Below the pieces are notes generated by a model. The model was not told where the DNA came from and searched no databases. It saw only the letters and a list, made by a program, of their open reading frames with translations. 59,559 nt of DNA from DAOUCP01 sp034432155 (lineage in GTDB: Bacteria > Chloroflexota > Anaerolineae > Epilineales > Epilineaceae), in contig DAOUCP010000137.1 of assembly GCA_034432155.1 (NCBI GenBank), forward strand, positions 1-59,559. The letters are read 5' to 3'. Numbering within the stretch: position 1 is the first letter of the stretch; each line of letters opens with the position of its first letter. The position numbers were made by a program, and so were the translations under genes. Shown in pieces: positions 42,912 through 50,535 of this stretch.

Positions 42912-43435
42912 CCTACGTGGCGACCATCGGAGAACGCGAGCGTATCGTCGAGCTGCCGCGCCCGGGCGAGATCGAGCTGGATGGCGTGCGGCACCGCATC
43001 GACCTTCGACCCATCGATGGCGAGTACCTCTACTCCTTGCTGCTGGATGACGCGAGTTATGAAGTGTTCGTCGAGCGCAGCGGGGGCGTGTACTACGTGA
43101 CCGTTGCCGGCAATCGGTACGCTGTGAGCGTCGAGGATGCGCGCCTCCGGCGACTGCGGCAGGTCGGTGAGGCGAAGCACGAGGAAGTGGGAACCGCCCA
43201 GGTGACGGCGCCGATGCCCGGTCAGGTCATTCGCGTGCTCACCGAAGCCGGCCAACGGGTTGTGGCAGAGGAAGCGGTGGTGATCCTCGAGGCCATGAAG
43301 ATGGAGAACGAGGTTCGCAGCCCACGCTCGGGAATCGTGGAGCGGTTGGAGGTGACCGTCGGTCAGGTAGTGAATGGTGGTGATCCGCTCTTCGTGGTCA
43401 GTGAGGAACCGGCCGACGAGTCGGGGAATGGCTGA
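42908..43435 (+). CDS. Biotin carboxyl carrier protein
   Basis: 175 residues. The C-terminal biotinyl domain has the lysine motif EAMKMEN with the flanking APMPGQVIRVLTEAGQRVV and GQVVNGGDPLFVV. The N-terminal 90 residues are beta-rich and probably form the BT-like domain that docks the carrier to the other subunits, as in propionyl-CoA and 3-methylcrotonyl-CoA carboxylases. Start overlaps accC (ATGA). Confidence 0.92.
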   Translation: MTYVATIGERERIVELPRPGEIELDGVRHRIDLRPIDGEYLYSLLLDDASYEVFVERSGGVYYVTVAGNRYAVSVEDARLRRLRQVGEAKHEEVGTAQVTAPMPGQVIRVLTEAGQRVVAEEAVVILEAMKMENEVRSPRSGIVERLEVTVGQVVNGGDPLFVVSEEPADESGNG

Positions 43436-43444
43436 GGTTGCGTT

Positions 43445-43864
43445 GTGGAGGGGACGGTGGCGGCCAATGCGTCGAGAAGAGCGACGGTGATTTGTGACGG
43501 CGGCAGCCTGGGCAATCCGGGCCGCGGCTACGGTTCCTTCCGCTGGCGTCTGGCCGAGGGGCCGTGGTCCGAACCCGTCCGGCTGACGTTCGGCGAGTTG
43601 ACCACAAACAACGAGGCCGAGTACCAGGCCCTGATCGCGGCCTTGGAGACGGTGGCCAGGCACGTGCAGGAGCCCCAGCTCGTGGCGGTCGAAGTCCTGA
43701 CCGATAGCCGGTTGCTGGTGGAGCAAATGAGTGGTCGCTGGAAGCTGCGAGCCGCGAACTTGTTCGCCTGGCACCATCGGGCACGGCGGGCCGCAGAGCA
43801 GTTTCGGGCCGTGACGTTCCGCTGGCAACCGCGAGCCGCTGTCGTGGACCTCTTGGGGCACTGA
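43445..43864 (+). CDS. RNase HI-family protein
   Basis: 139 residues, short RNase H fold. Catalytic acids can be placed: Asp in CDGGSLGNPGRG, Glu in TTNNEAEYQALIAAL, Asp in VLTDSRLLVEQM, and a last Asp in AVVDLLGH, with the usual C-terminal extension absent. It may remove RNA from RNA-DNA hybrids. GTG 43445 and GTG 43457 are both possible; the latter has GGAGGGG just ahead. It sits nine bases after the carrier gene, so it shares the operon without an obvious metabolic link. Confidence 0.82.
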   Translation: MEGTVAANASRRATVICDGGSLGNPGRGYGSFRWRLAEGPWSEPVRLTFGELTTNNEAEYQALIAALETVARHVQEPQLVAVEVLTDSRLLVEQMSGRWKLRAANLFAWHHRARRAAEQFRAVTFRWQPRAAVVDLLGH

Positions 43865-43881
43865 CGCCGGGAGCCCGAGGG

Positions 43882-44643
43882 GTGGAACTCACGGGCAGTG
43901 TGGCGCTGGTCACAGGCGCTGGGCGGCGACTGGGGCGGGCGATCGCTCTCGGCCTGGCGCAGCGTGGCAGCCAGGTGATCGTCCACTATGGCACCTCCGA
44001 GGCCGCCGCCCACCAGGTGGTGGCCGAGATCGGGGCGGGCGGTGGCCGGGCGGCCGCCTTGCAGGCTGATCTGGCGGATCCGGCCGCCATCGAACGGCTC
44101 TTCGAGACGATCGCATCGCGCTGGCCACGGCTGGACGTGGTGGTCAACAGTGCAGCGCGCTTCGAGCGCCAGGCGTTCGACGAAATCGCGCCGGGCGACT
44201 GGGACCGGGTGCTGGCGGTGAACTTGCGGGCACCGTTCCTGGTGACGCAGCACGCTGCTCGCAGAATGCGGGCCACGCCGAGGGAATCACCCGGACTGGT
44301 CGTCAACATCGCCGATCTGAGCGGCCTTCAGGTCTGGCACGAGTACGTGCAGCACGGCGTGGCCAAGGCCGGCCTCTTGCATCTGACGCGCCTGGCAGCG
44401 CGCGAGCTCGCGCCGGCGGTGCGGGTCAACGCCATTGTGCCGGGCGCGATTCTGCCACCCCCAGGCATGGACGCGGCCGACGAGGCATGGCGGGCTTTCG
44501 GCCAGCGCCTGCCCCTGCAGCGGGTCGGCGAGCCCGGCGACGTGGTGCATGCCGTGTGCTTTCTCGCGGAGAATGACTTCGTGACGGGAGCCATCCTGCC
44601 GGTGGATGGTGGCGAGCATTTGGTCGGCGTGCGCAGGCACTGA
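43882..44643 (+). CDS. FolM-like short-chain dehydrogenase (pteridine reductase type)
   Basis: 253-residue SDR with the TGxxxRxG cofactor motif of pteridine reductases (VTGAGRRLGRAIALGLAQRG) and NSAARF in place of NNAG. In PTR1 the catalytic residues are Asp, Tyr and Lys; here Asp (NIADLSG) and Lys (HGVAKAG) are kept, but the Tyr position is His. VRVNAIVPGAILPP and FVTGAILPVDGGEHL close the fold. Placement one base before folB supports a role in folate or pterin reduction. Activity is uncertain because of the His substitution. GTG start. Confidence 0.75.
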   Translation: MELTGSVALVTGAGRRLGRAIALGLAQRGSQVIVHYGTSEAAAHQVVAEIGAGGGRAAALQADLADPAAIERLFETIASRWPRLDVVVNSAARFERQAFDEIAPGDWDRVLAVNLRAPFLVTQHAARRMRATPRESPGLVVNIADLSGLQVWHEYVQHGVAKAGLLHLTRLAARELAPAVRVNAIVPGAILPPPGMDAADEAWRAFGQRLPLQRVGEPGDVVHAVCFLAENDFVTGAILPVDGGEHLVGVRRH

Positions 44644-44644
44644 A

Positions 44645-45157
44645 ATGACTGCGATCTCGGGCACCGGGCGGGGCGGACAGGGCGATCAGGGGGCAGGCGC
44701 GTCACCGGACCGCGGCGAGGTGCCGCCGACCGAGGGGACCAGCGCCAGCGGGCAGGACCGCATCATCATCAGCGATCTGCTCGTGCGCGGCATTCTCGGA
44801 CTGACCCCCCTCGAGCGGGAGAGTCCGCAGGACATCTTGATCAACATCGTCCTGTACGCCGACCTGCGAGCCGTAGGAGCCAGCGACGATCCGTCAGGCA
44901 TCCTGAACTACCGATCGGTGGCCAAGGACGTGATCCGTTACGTGGAGTCGTCGCGCCACTACCTGGTGGAGGCCCTGGCGACGGCCGTCGCGCGGATCTG
45001 CGTGCTGGACCATGGCGCCCGGCGGGTCGTGGTGCGAGTCGAGAAGCCCGGTGCCCTGCGCTATGCGCGCTCGGTAGGGGTGGAGATCGAACGCTCGGCA
45101 GCCGACTTCGATGCTGGCGCCGGTGCGGCGCCGGACGGAGCAGGCAGGGGCAGCTAG
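44645..45157 (+). CDS. folB: Dihydroneopterin aldolase
   Basis: 170 residues. The core from about residue 38 matches FolB: IIISDLLVRGILGLTPLERE, INIVLYADL, LNYRSVAKDVIRYVESS, and VRVEKPGALRYARSVGVEIE with the catalytic Lys. It converts dihydroneopterin to 6-hydroxymethyl-dihydropterin for folate. The first 35-40 residues are a Gly/Ser/Asp-rich extension with no known role. It follows the SDR stop by one base and overlaps the convergent pat stop by 3 bases. Confidence 0.88.
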   Translation: MTAISGTGRGGQGDQGAGASPDRGEVPPTEGTSASGQDRIIISDLLVRGILGLTPLERESPQDILINIVLYADLRAVGASDDPSGILNYRSVAKDVIRYVESSRHYLVEALATAVARICVLDHGARRVVVRVEKPGALRYARSVGVEIERSAADFDAGAGAAPDGAGRGS

Positions 45158-47610
45158 GTGTGGGGATACAGGTCGAGGGTGGCCCGGGTCTCGGTGAGGC
45201 CAGGGTGGATGGTGAACCCCAGGCGCTGGGCGACACCGATCATCGTGGCGTTGTCGGGCAGGATGACGCCATACAGCTGCCGCAGGCCGCGCTCCAGACA
45301 GAAGCCGATCAGCATGTCCAGGAGCTTTGTCCCCAGGCCCTGGCCCTGGTAGCGATCGGCCACCACCACGGCGAACTCGGCGGTCTCCCGATCGGGTTGA
45401 ATAGAGACGCGGCCGACACCGATGCTGTGCCGCCGACCGGCCTCGGTGTGCTCGGCGATGAGCGCCAGCTCCCGCGCGTAGTCGATGTTGCAGAAGCGCG
45501 TCAGGGTGAGCCGATCGATTTCGCGGGGTACGTGAAAGAAGCGCAGCCGTAAGGTCTCTTCCGAGAAGCCGTCGATCAACGCCTCGTCGAGTTGCTCGTC
45601 CTCGGGCCGGATGGGCCGCAAGACAACGGCGGTGCCGTCGTGCAGCCGCCAGGGCGTCACGTAGCGAGCGGGGTAGGGAGCAATGACCAGGTGCGGCGGC
45701 GCGTTGCGACGACCACTCCCCACCGGCAGCAGTTGGGCCGACAGCTCCCAAGCCAGCGGCTCGGGCTCGGCCAGTACCAACCGCCCAATCCCCAAGCTGA
45801 GGAATTCCGGAAAGTCGACGATCACATTGGCAAACCGAACCAGCGCGATCTCCAACTGGCGGAGCCGTCGCTCGACGTCGCCAGGCGCTGTGCCGGCGAG
45901 CCGGTCGGCCAGGGCAAGCCCGTCGATGAGCTGCCGGGCGGTGGTCTGGTTCAGCGGTGGCAGACCAGTGGCCCTGGAGCCCCGGGCTGCGGCCTGGACG
46001 CCGCCGTCGGCCAGCACAATGGCGGCGCCCCATTCGACATCGCGCCGCGCGGCTAGCGTCAATATGGCGCTCGCGGTGGCCGTGTCCTCCAGCGTGGCCT
46101 CGGCGCAACGGATGCCATAGGTGGTCAGGAACCAGCGCACCTCATCGACGGTGAGATCCGTGCGGCCCTCGGCTCGAGCCCGGCGCAGGGCGACGCGCAG
46201 GTGGTGGATGGGTGGGGCGAGCTCGATGGGCAGCTCGTCAGGTGTGGCGTACAGCCGGCCGAGGTTGCGCTGGTAGTCCAAGAGATGGTAGTAAGCGGCG
46301 ATGGCGGGTTCGGGCGTGTCGAAGCTGGGCACGTGTTGGCTTGCCAGCTCTTCGCGCGCGGCGCGAACTTCGCCGTCGCCCAGCCAAACGGTGAGAATCG
46401 GCTTCTGCCGCTTGCTGGCCACGGCGAGGATGGCCCTGGCCAGTTCGGAAGCGGACACACCTCCCAGCGGCGCGTGGATGACCACGATGCCGTCGCTCTC
46501 GGGGTCGGCAAGACAGGCCTGCAATGCCGCCAGGTAGTGCTCGGTGCGACCGTCGGCCATCACGTCGATGGGGTTAGCACCATTCCAGCGGCCTGGCAAG
46601 GCAGCCGCCAGTTCCCGTTGGCTCTCCAGCGAGAAACTGGCCAGCACGCCGTTGCGGCGACTGATGGTGTCGGCCGCGATCACTCCGGGGCCGCCAGCGT
46701 TGGTGATCAGCGCCAGACGTGGGCCGGTGGGAAGGTGCCGCGAGTCGAGGATCCGAGCACAATCCACCAGCTCCCCGATCTCGTCGACGCGTAGGGCGCC
46801 AACCCGTCGAAACGCGGCGTCGTACACCTCGAAGCGACCAACCTCGGCGCCGGTGTGCAACCGCATCGCTTCAGCGGCCCCGCCAGATACCCCGGCCTTG
46901 GCGATCAAGAGCGGCTTGGTGTGAGCGAAGGCGCGTGCCGCGCTCATGAACTTGGCGGCGTCGCCAACCCTCTCCATGTAGACGAGCGCACCACGGGTCT
47001 CGCGGTCATCGACCAGAACATCGATCAAGTCGCCGAAGTCGAGGTCGATCATGGAGCCCAGCGAGGCAAACAGGCTGACGCCAATGCCGGCCGTCCGGAG
47101 CTGGTCGAGGATCATGGCCCCGTAGGCACCGCTCTGCGACAGGACGGCAATGCGACCTGGCTTGGCTTCGACCGCAAGATGGGTCGCCCGCAGGTTGGCC
47201 GTGGGACGGATCAGCCCAGCGCAGTTGGGCCCCAAGATGCGCATGGGGTAGCGTCCCGCGACGGTGCGGACCGCTGCCTCCAAGGCACGACCGCCCTCGC
47301 CGGCCTCGCCAAAGCCGGCCGACAGAATGATCGCCGCCTTGACGCCGGCCTCACCACACTCGGCCACCAGGGCCGGAACTTTGGCTGCCGGCGTGACGAG
47401 GATCGCCAGGTCGATGGCTTGCCCGATGTCGGCGACCTTCTCGTAGCAGCGCAAGCCGAGCGCTTCGCGGCGATTGGGGTTGACGGCGTAGAGCTGTCGT
47501 TCCTCTTGCGATTGCAGCAGGTTCTCGAGGGTGCTGCGGCCAACGGGGGACTGAGGATCGTCGGTGGCACCGATCAGGGCGACGGTGCGGGGCTCGAGGA
47601 AGGCCTGCAT
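45154..47610 (-). CDS. Pat-like protein: NDP-forming acyl-CoA synthetase fold plus GNAT acetyltransferase
   Basis: 818 residues. The CoA-binding domain starts at once (FLEPRTVALIGATDDPQSPV) and includes LGPNCAGLIRP and LSQSGAYGAMILDQLR; the ligase domain follows with His252 in HTGAEVG, the phospho-His position of ADP-forming synthetases. The ATP-grasp part looks cut short: only about 25 residues separate YGIRC (about 500) from WGAAIVLADGG (about 525), where homologues have 80 or more, and the ATP-binding Lys region is missing. A GNAT domain (about 650-818) carries ADRYQGQGLGTKLLDMLI. The architecture is that of Salmonella Pat/YfiQ, which acetylates acetyl-CoA synthetase. ATG 47610 lies behind a TATACT -10. 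Confidence 0.85.
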   Translation of the reverse strand: MQAFLEPRTVALIGATDDPQSPVGRSTLENLLQSQEERQLYAVNPNRREALGLRCYEKVADIGQAIDLAILVTPAAKVPALVAECGEAGVKAAIILSAGFGEAGEGGRALEAAVRTVAGRYPMRILGPNCAGLIRPTANLRATHLAVEAKPGRIAVLSQSGAYGAMILDQLRTAGIGVSLFASLGSMIDLDFGDLIDVLVDDRETRGALVYMERVGDAAKFMSAARAFAHTKPLLIAKAGVSGGAAEAMRLHTGAEVGRFEVYDAAFRRVGALRVDEIGELVDCARILDSRHLPTGPRLALITNAGGPGVIAADTISRRNGVLASFSLESQRELAAALPGRWNGANPIDVMADGRTEHYLAALQACLADPESDGIVVIHAPLGGVSASELARAILAVASKRQKPILTVWLGDGEVRAAREELASQHVPSFDTPEPAIAAYYHLLDYQRNLGRLYATPDELPIELAPPIHHLRVALRRARAEGRTDLTVDEVRWFLTTYGIRCAEATLEDTATASAILTLAARRDVEWGAAIVLADGGVQAAARGSRATGLPPLNQTTARQLIDGLALADRLAGTAPGDVERRLRQLEIALVRFANVIVDFPEFLSLGIGRLVLAEPEPLAWELSAQLLPVGSGRRNAPPHLVIAPYPARYVTPWRLHDGTAVVLRPIRPEDEQLDEALIDGFSEETLRLRFFHVPREIDRLTLTRFCNIDYARELALIAEHTEAGRRHSIGVGRVSIQPDRETAEFAVVVADRYQGQGLGTKLLDMLIGFCLERGLRQLYGVILPDNATMIGVAQRLGFTIHPGLTETRATLDLYPHT

Positions 47611-47619
47611 GCCGCAGGC

Positions 47620-47625
47620 AGTATA
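47620..47625 (-). promoter_or_regulatory. -10 of the pat-like gene
   Basis: TATACT on the minus strand, nine bases before the ATG at 47610; the leader would be only two or three bases. No clear -35. Confidence 0.45.
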
Positions 47626-47662
47626 GCACACCTGGGGCGGGCCGATCCGCCTGGGGGGCGGC

Positions 47663-47696
47663 GCGGGCCTGCCATCCGGTTTGCCTGCAGGCCCGC
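47663..47696. other. Strong hairpin upstream of the pat-like gene
   Basis: Perfect 10-bp stem GCGGGCCTGC / GCAGGCCCGC with a 14-nt loop, between the MFS transporter stop and the pat promoter. It may be a transcript-end structure for the transporter or an operator. Confidence 0.4.
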
Positions 47697-47784
47697 CACG
47701 CCGTCTTGGGCGGCCCGAACGTCGGCTGGGACACGTGCCTATCCCGCTGCGATCCAGCTCATCGCCGAGGGTTGCTGGTGCGCT

Positions 47785-47802
47785 GTGTGGACCGTGCCAC
47801 AC
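47785..47802. promoter_or_regulatory. CRP/FNR-like dyad
   Basis: GTGTGG-ACCGTG-CCACAC, perfect 6-bp arms and a 6-bp centre, matching the TGTGA-N6-TCACA geometry with one change per arm. It lies 70 bp after the MFS stop and about 180 bp before the pat promoter. Confidence 0.4.
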
Positions 47803-47871
47803 GGCTCGCGACTCACCGCCCTGCGAGCAATGGGATGTGGCTTGCGGCTCGGCGCACCGCGTTCGGTCGTC

Positions 47872-49206
47872 CTAGGCCGCCGCTCGCGTCTCCCCGTGCG
47901 GCGAGCGGATAAAGAAGGCGATCACCGCGGCGATTAGGCAGGCCACGCCGGCCACGGTGAAGGCCACCTGGTAGGAGCCGAAGGCGTCGAAGGCGCGACC
48001 CGCCATCTGCGGGCCGAGGATGCCGGCGACGCCGTAGGACGTGAAGACCAACCCGTAATTCACCCCCAGGTGCTTGGTGCCGTAGAAGTCGGCGGTTGCG
48101 GAGGGGAACAGGGCGAAGTTACCGCCGAAGTTGAAGCCCACCCAGGCTGCGGCGATCTGCAGCTCGGCAACCGAGTCGCCCATGCGGATCAGCAACAGCA
48201 TCATCGCGCCTTGGAGGGCGAACATGATGGTCATCGTCAGGTTGCGGCCCAGTCGATCGGAGAGCCAGCCCCACACGATTCTGCCGGCGGCGTTGAACAA
48301 GGCGAGCAGGCCAACGGCCGTGGTGGCTGCCGCGGCCGCTTCGGCCGAGCCCGGCGGGAAGCCAAGGCCTCGCCACTGGCCGAAGGGCTTCAGCACGCCG
48401 ATGGTCAAGAGGCCAGCCATGGCCGCACCGGCGAAGCACAGCCACAGCATGTAGAACTGCGGCGTGCGCAGCATCTCGCCCGGCGCGAAGCTGGCACGGC
48501 TGGCCGTGGCGGGAGGTGTCCAACCAGTAGGCAACCAGCCAGCAGGCGGATTGCGCAATAGCAGCGCCCCCAGGCCGGCGATGATGGCGAAGGCGATGCC
48601 GAACAGGACGAAGGTCTCGAGCACCTGGGACTGGAATGCCGCCTGGGCAACGCCCTCCGGGATGGTCGGTACCTTCTTGCCAGCGACGTCGGTCAGGGCC
48701 ACGGTTGGCAGGCGTCGACCTCCGAGATTGGAGAAGATGTAAGCGCCGCCGCCGAAACCGGCGACCGCCAGCCCAGTGATGAAGCCACGCATGTCGGGAA
48801 ACCACTTGACGAGGGCAGCAATGGGGCACACATAGCCGATCCCGATGCCGATGCCACCGAGCAGCCCGGCGAAAAGGGTCACCATGGCCACCGATCCGCC
48901 CGTCAAGCCCGCCAGCACGTACCCCAGGCCCAGGACCAACGCGCCAGTCAAGGCCACCACGCGTGGGCCAACGCGATCCTGCCAGCGCCCGGCGAAGATG
49001 GTGGTGACGGCGAAGGCCGCCAGGCCTACGGAAAACACGGTCTGGGCTTGGGTGTTCGTGTAGCCAAAGCCGGCAATGAGCGGATTCACGAACACGCTCC
49101 AAGCGTAGATCGCGCCCAGACAAAGCTGCACCAGGATGCCGCCCAGGGCGACGATCCAGCGGCTGGTGTTGCCAGTCCCCGGCGTAGTAGTGGCCGTCTC
49201 GGCCAT
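47872..49206 (-). CDS. OFA-family MFS transporter (oxalate/formate antiporter-like)
   Basis: 444-residue 12-helix transporter. The first helix block IVALGGILVQLCLGAIYAWS and the GRWQDRVGPR loop are typical of the oxalate:formate antiporter family, as is YGLVFTSYGVAGILGPQMAG late in the protein. The substrate is an organic anion in characterised members; here unknown. A GAGGAGG ribosome site lies six bases before ATG 49206. It diverges from 2-oxoacid oxidoreductase genes and precedes the pat-like gene. Confidence 0.85.
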   Translation of the reverse strand: MAETATTTPGTGNTSRWIVALGGILVQLCLGAIYAWSVFVNPLIAGFGYTNTQAQTVFSVGLAAFAVTTIFAGRWQDRVGPRVVALTGALVLGLGYVLAGLTGGSVAMVTLFAGLLGGIGIGIGYVCPIAALVKWFPDMRGFITGLAVAGFGGGAYIFSNLGGRRLPTVALTDVAGKKVPTIPEGVAQAAFQSQVLETFVLFGIAFAIIAGLGALLLRNPPAGWLPTGWTPPATASRASFAPGEMLRTPQFYMLWLCFAGAAMAGLLTIGVLKPFGQWRGLGFPPGSAEAAAAATTAVGLLALFNAAGRIVWGWLSDRLGRNLTMTIMFALQGAMMLLLIRMGDSVAELQIAAAWVGFNFGGNFALFPSATADFYGTKHLGVNYGLVFTSYGVAGILGPQMAGRAFDAFGSYQVAFTVAGVACLIAAVIAFFIRSPHGETRAAA

Positions 49207-49307
49207 GTGAGGCCTCCTCTTTGGGTTGCGAATGATGCAGGAACGGCCGCGGCTGGCTTGGCGGCGGACCATTGGTCATGCCGCAACCGCCGGCGGCGCA
49301 GGGCGGG

Positions 49308-49336
49308 ACTATAAGCCGCGTCGCCACCGCCGTCAA
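49308..49336 (-). promoter_or_regulatory. Promoter of the OFA transporter
   Basis: TTGACG (49336-49331), 17-bp spacer, TATAGT (49313-49308). Leader of about 95 nt. Confidence 0.7.
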
Positions 49337-49366
49337 TCGGCGGCCAGGTGGCGCGCTGGCGTGTGC

Positions 49367-49405
49367 TAGAATCGCCTTCTGTGAGCCGGCGGTGGCACCG
49401 CCGGC
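49367..49405 (+). promoter_or_regulatory. korA -10 element and leader hairpin
   Basis: TAGAAT (49367-49372) is a likely -10. The leader then holds GCCGGCGG-TGGCA-CCGCCGGC (49385-49405), a perfect 8-bp stem, ending 14 bases before the ATG at 49420. It could limit ribosome access. Confidence 0.45.
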
Positions 49406-49419
49406 TGATCGGCACCGTC

Positions 49420-50535
49420 ATGACCGAACCGCGTGAGCTGCTCGAGGGCGCCACAGCCATCGCCCGTGGTGCCCTTGCCGCGGGCTGTAACTTCTTCGCC
49501 GGCTATCCCATCACCCCGGCCTCGGGAATCCTGGTGCACATGCTGCGCGAATTGCCCAAGGTCGGCGGCATCGGCATTCAGGCCGAGGATGAAATCGCCT
49601 CGATGGGCCTGTGCATCGGTGCCGCGCTGGCGGGTGCGAAGGCCATGACGGCTTCCAGCGGGCCAGGTCTGTCGCTCTACAGCGAGAACATCGGCGTGGC
49701 GATCATGGTCCAGGTTCCGCTGGTGGTGGTCATTGTGCAGCGCATGGGGCCAGCGACGGGAGCGGCTACGACCGGAGCCCAGGGGGACGTGCAGTTCTTG
49801 CGCTGGTGCACCTCCGGTGGTTACCCGATCATCGCCTTGACGCCCACGAACGCCGTAGACAGCTATCACTTGACACAACGGGCCTTTGCCCTGGCCGAGC
49901 GGTACCGCAGCCCGGTGTTCCTGGCGACCGACAAGGAAGTGGCCATGACAACGGAAACGGTCGCCGTGGACGCCTTTCGGACGCCGCCTCCCTGGTGCTC
50001 GCCTCTGCCCACTGAGCCGCTCGTGCCACCGCTGGTGCCCTTTTCGGCCGGTCTCGATGCGCCCCCCGACAGCTTGCTCCTGCGCTACAACGCTTCCAGC
50101 CACGATGAAGCTGGTTACATCACCAAGGACCCGGCTGTCTTGGAGCGACTCAACCAGCAGCTCGCGGCCAAGATCGATGCCCATGCCAGCGAGCTGGAAC
50201 TTGCCCAGGCAGATCTCCAGCCGGGGGCCGAGACGCTGCTCATCGGCTACGGCGTGACGGCGCGCTCGGTGCGCGAGGCAACGCGGCTGGCGCGGAGCCA
50301 GGGCTTCCGCGTTTCCGCGCTGACGATCTACAGCCTCTGGCCGGTGCCCCAGACGGCCATTCTTGGCGCTTGCGACGGCGTGCGGCGCGTCGTGGTGGCG
50401 GAGCTGAACCTCGGCCAGTATCGACGTGAAGTAGAGCGCTTGGTGTGCGGCCGGGCCGAGGTGATCGGCGTGCACCGCCTCGACGGGCTCTTGATCTCAC
50501 CCCGTCAGCTCCTAGAGGCCGTGGCCGTGCCGTGA
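49420..50535 (+). CDS. 2-oxoacid:ferredoxin oxidoreductase alpha subunit
   Basis: 371 residues. The N-terminal pyruvate-ferredoxin oxidoreductase domain shows FFAGYPITPASGILVHMLRE, AEDEIASMGLCIGAALAGAK and TASSGPGLSLYSENIGVA; the C-terminal transketolase-like domain has LLIGYGVTARSVREATRLAR. With the beta-gamma protein encoded next (GTGA overlap) it would oxidise a 2-oxoacid such as 2-oxoglutarate or pyruvate to acyl-CoA and reduce ferredoxin. ATG 49420 matches homologues; in-frame codons upstream lie in the promoter. Confidence 0.9.
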   Translation: MTEPRELLEGATAIARGALAAGCNFFAGYPITPASGILVHMLRELPKVGGIGIQAEDEIASMGLCIGAALAGAKAMTASSGPGLSLYSENIGVAIMVQVPLVVVIVQRMGPATGAATTGAQGDVQFLRWCTSGGYPIIALTPTNAVDSYHLTQRAFALAERYRSPVFLATDKEVAMTTETVAVDAFRTPPPWCSPLPTEPLVPPLVPFSAGLDAPPDSLLLRYNASSHDEAGYITKDPAVLERLNQQLAAKIDAHASELELAQADLQPGAETLLIGYGVTARSVREATRLARSQGFRVSALTIYSLWPVPQTAILGACDGVRRVVVAELNLGQYRREVERLVCGRAEVIGVHRLDGLLISPRQLLEAVAVP

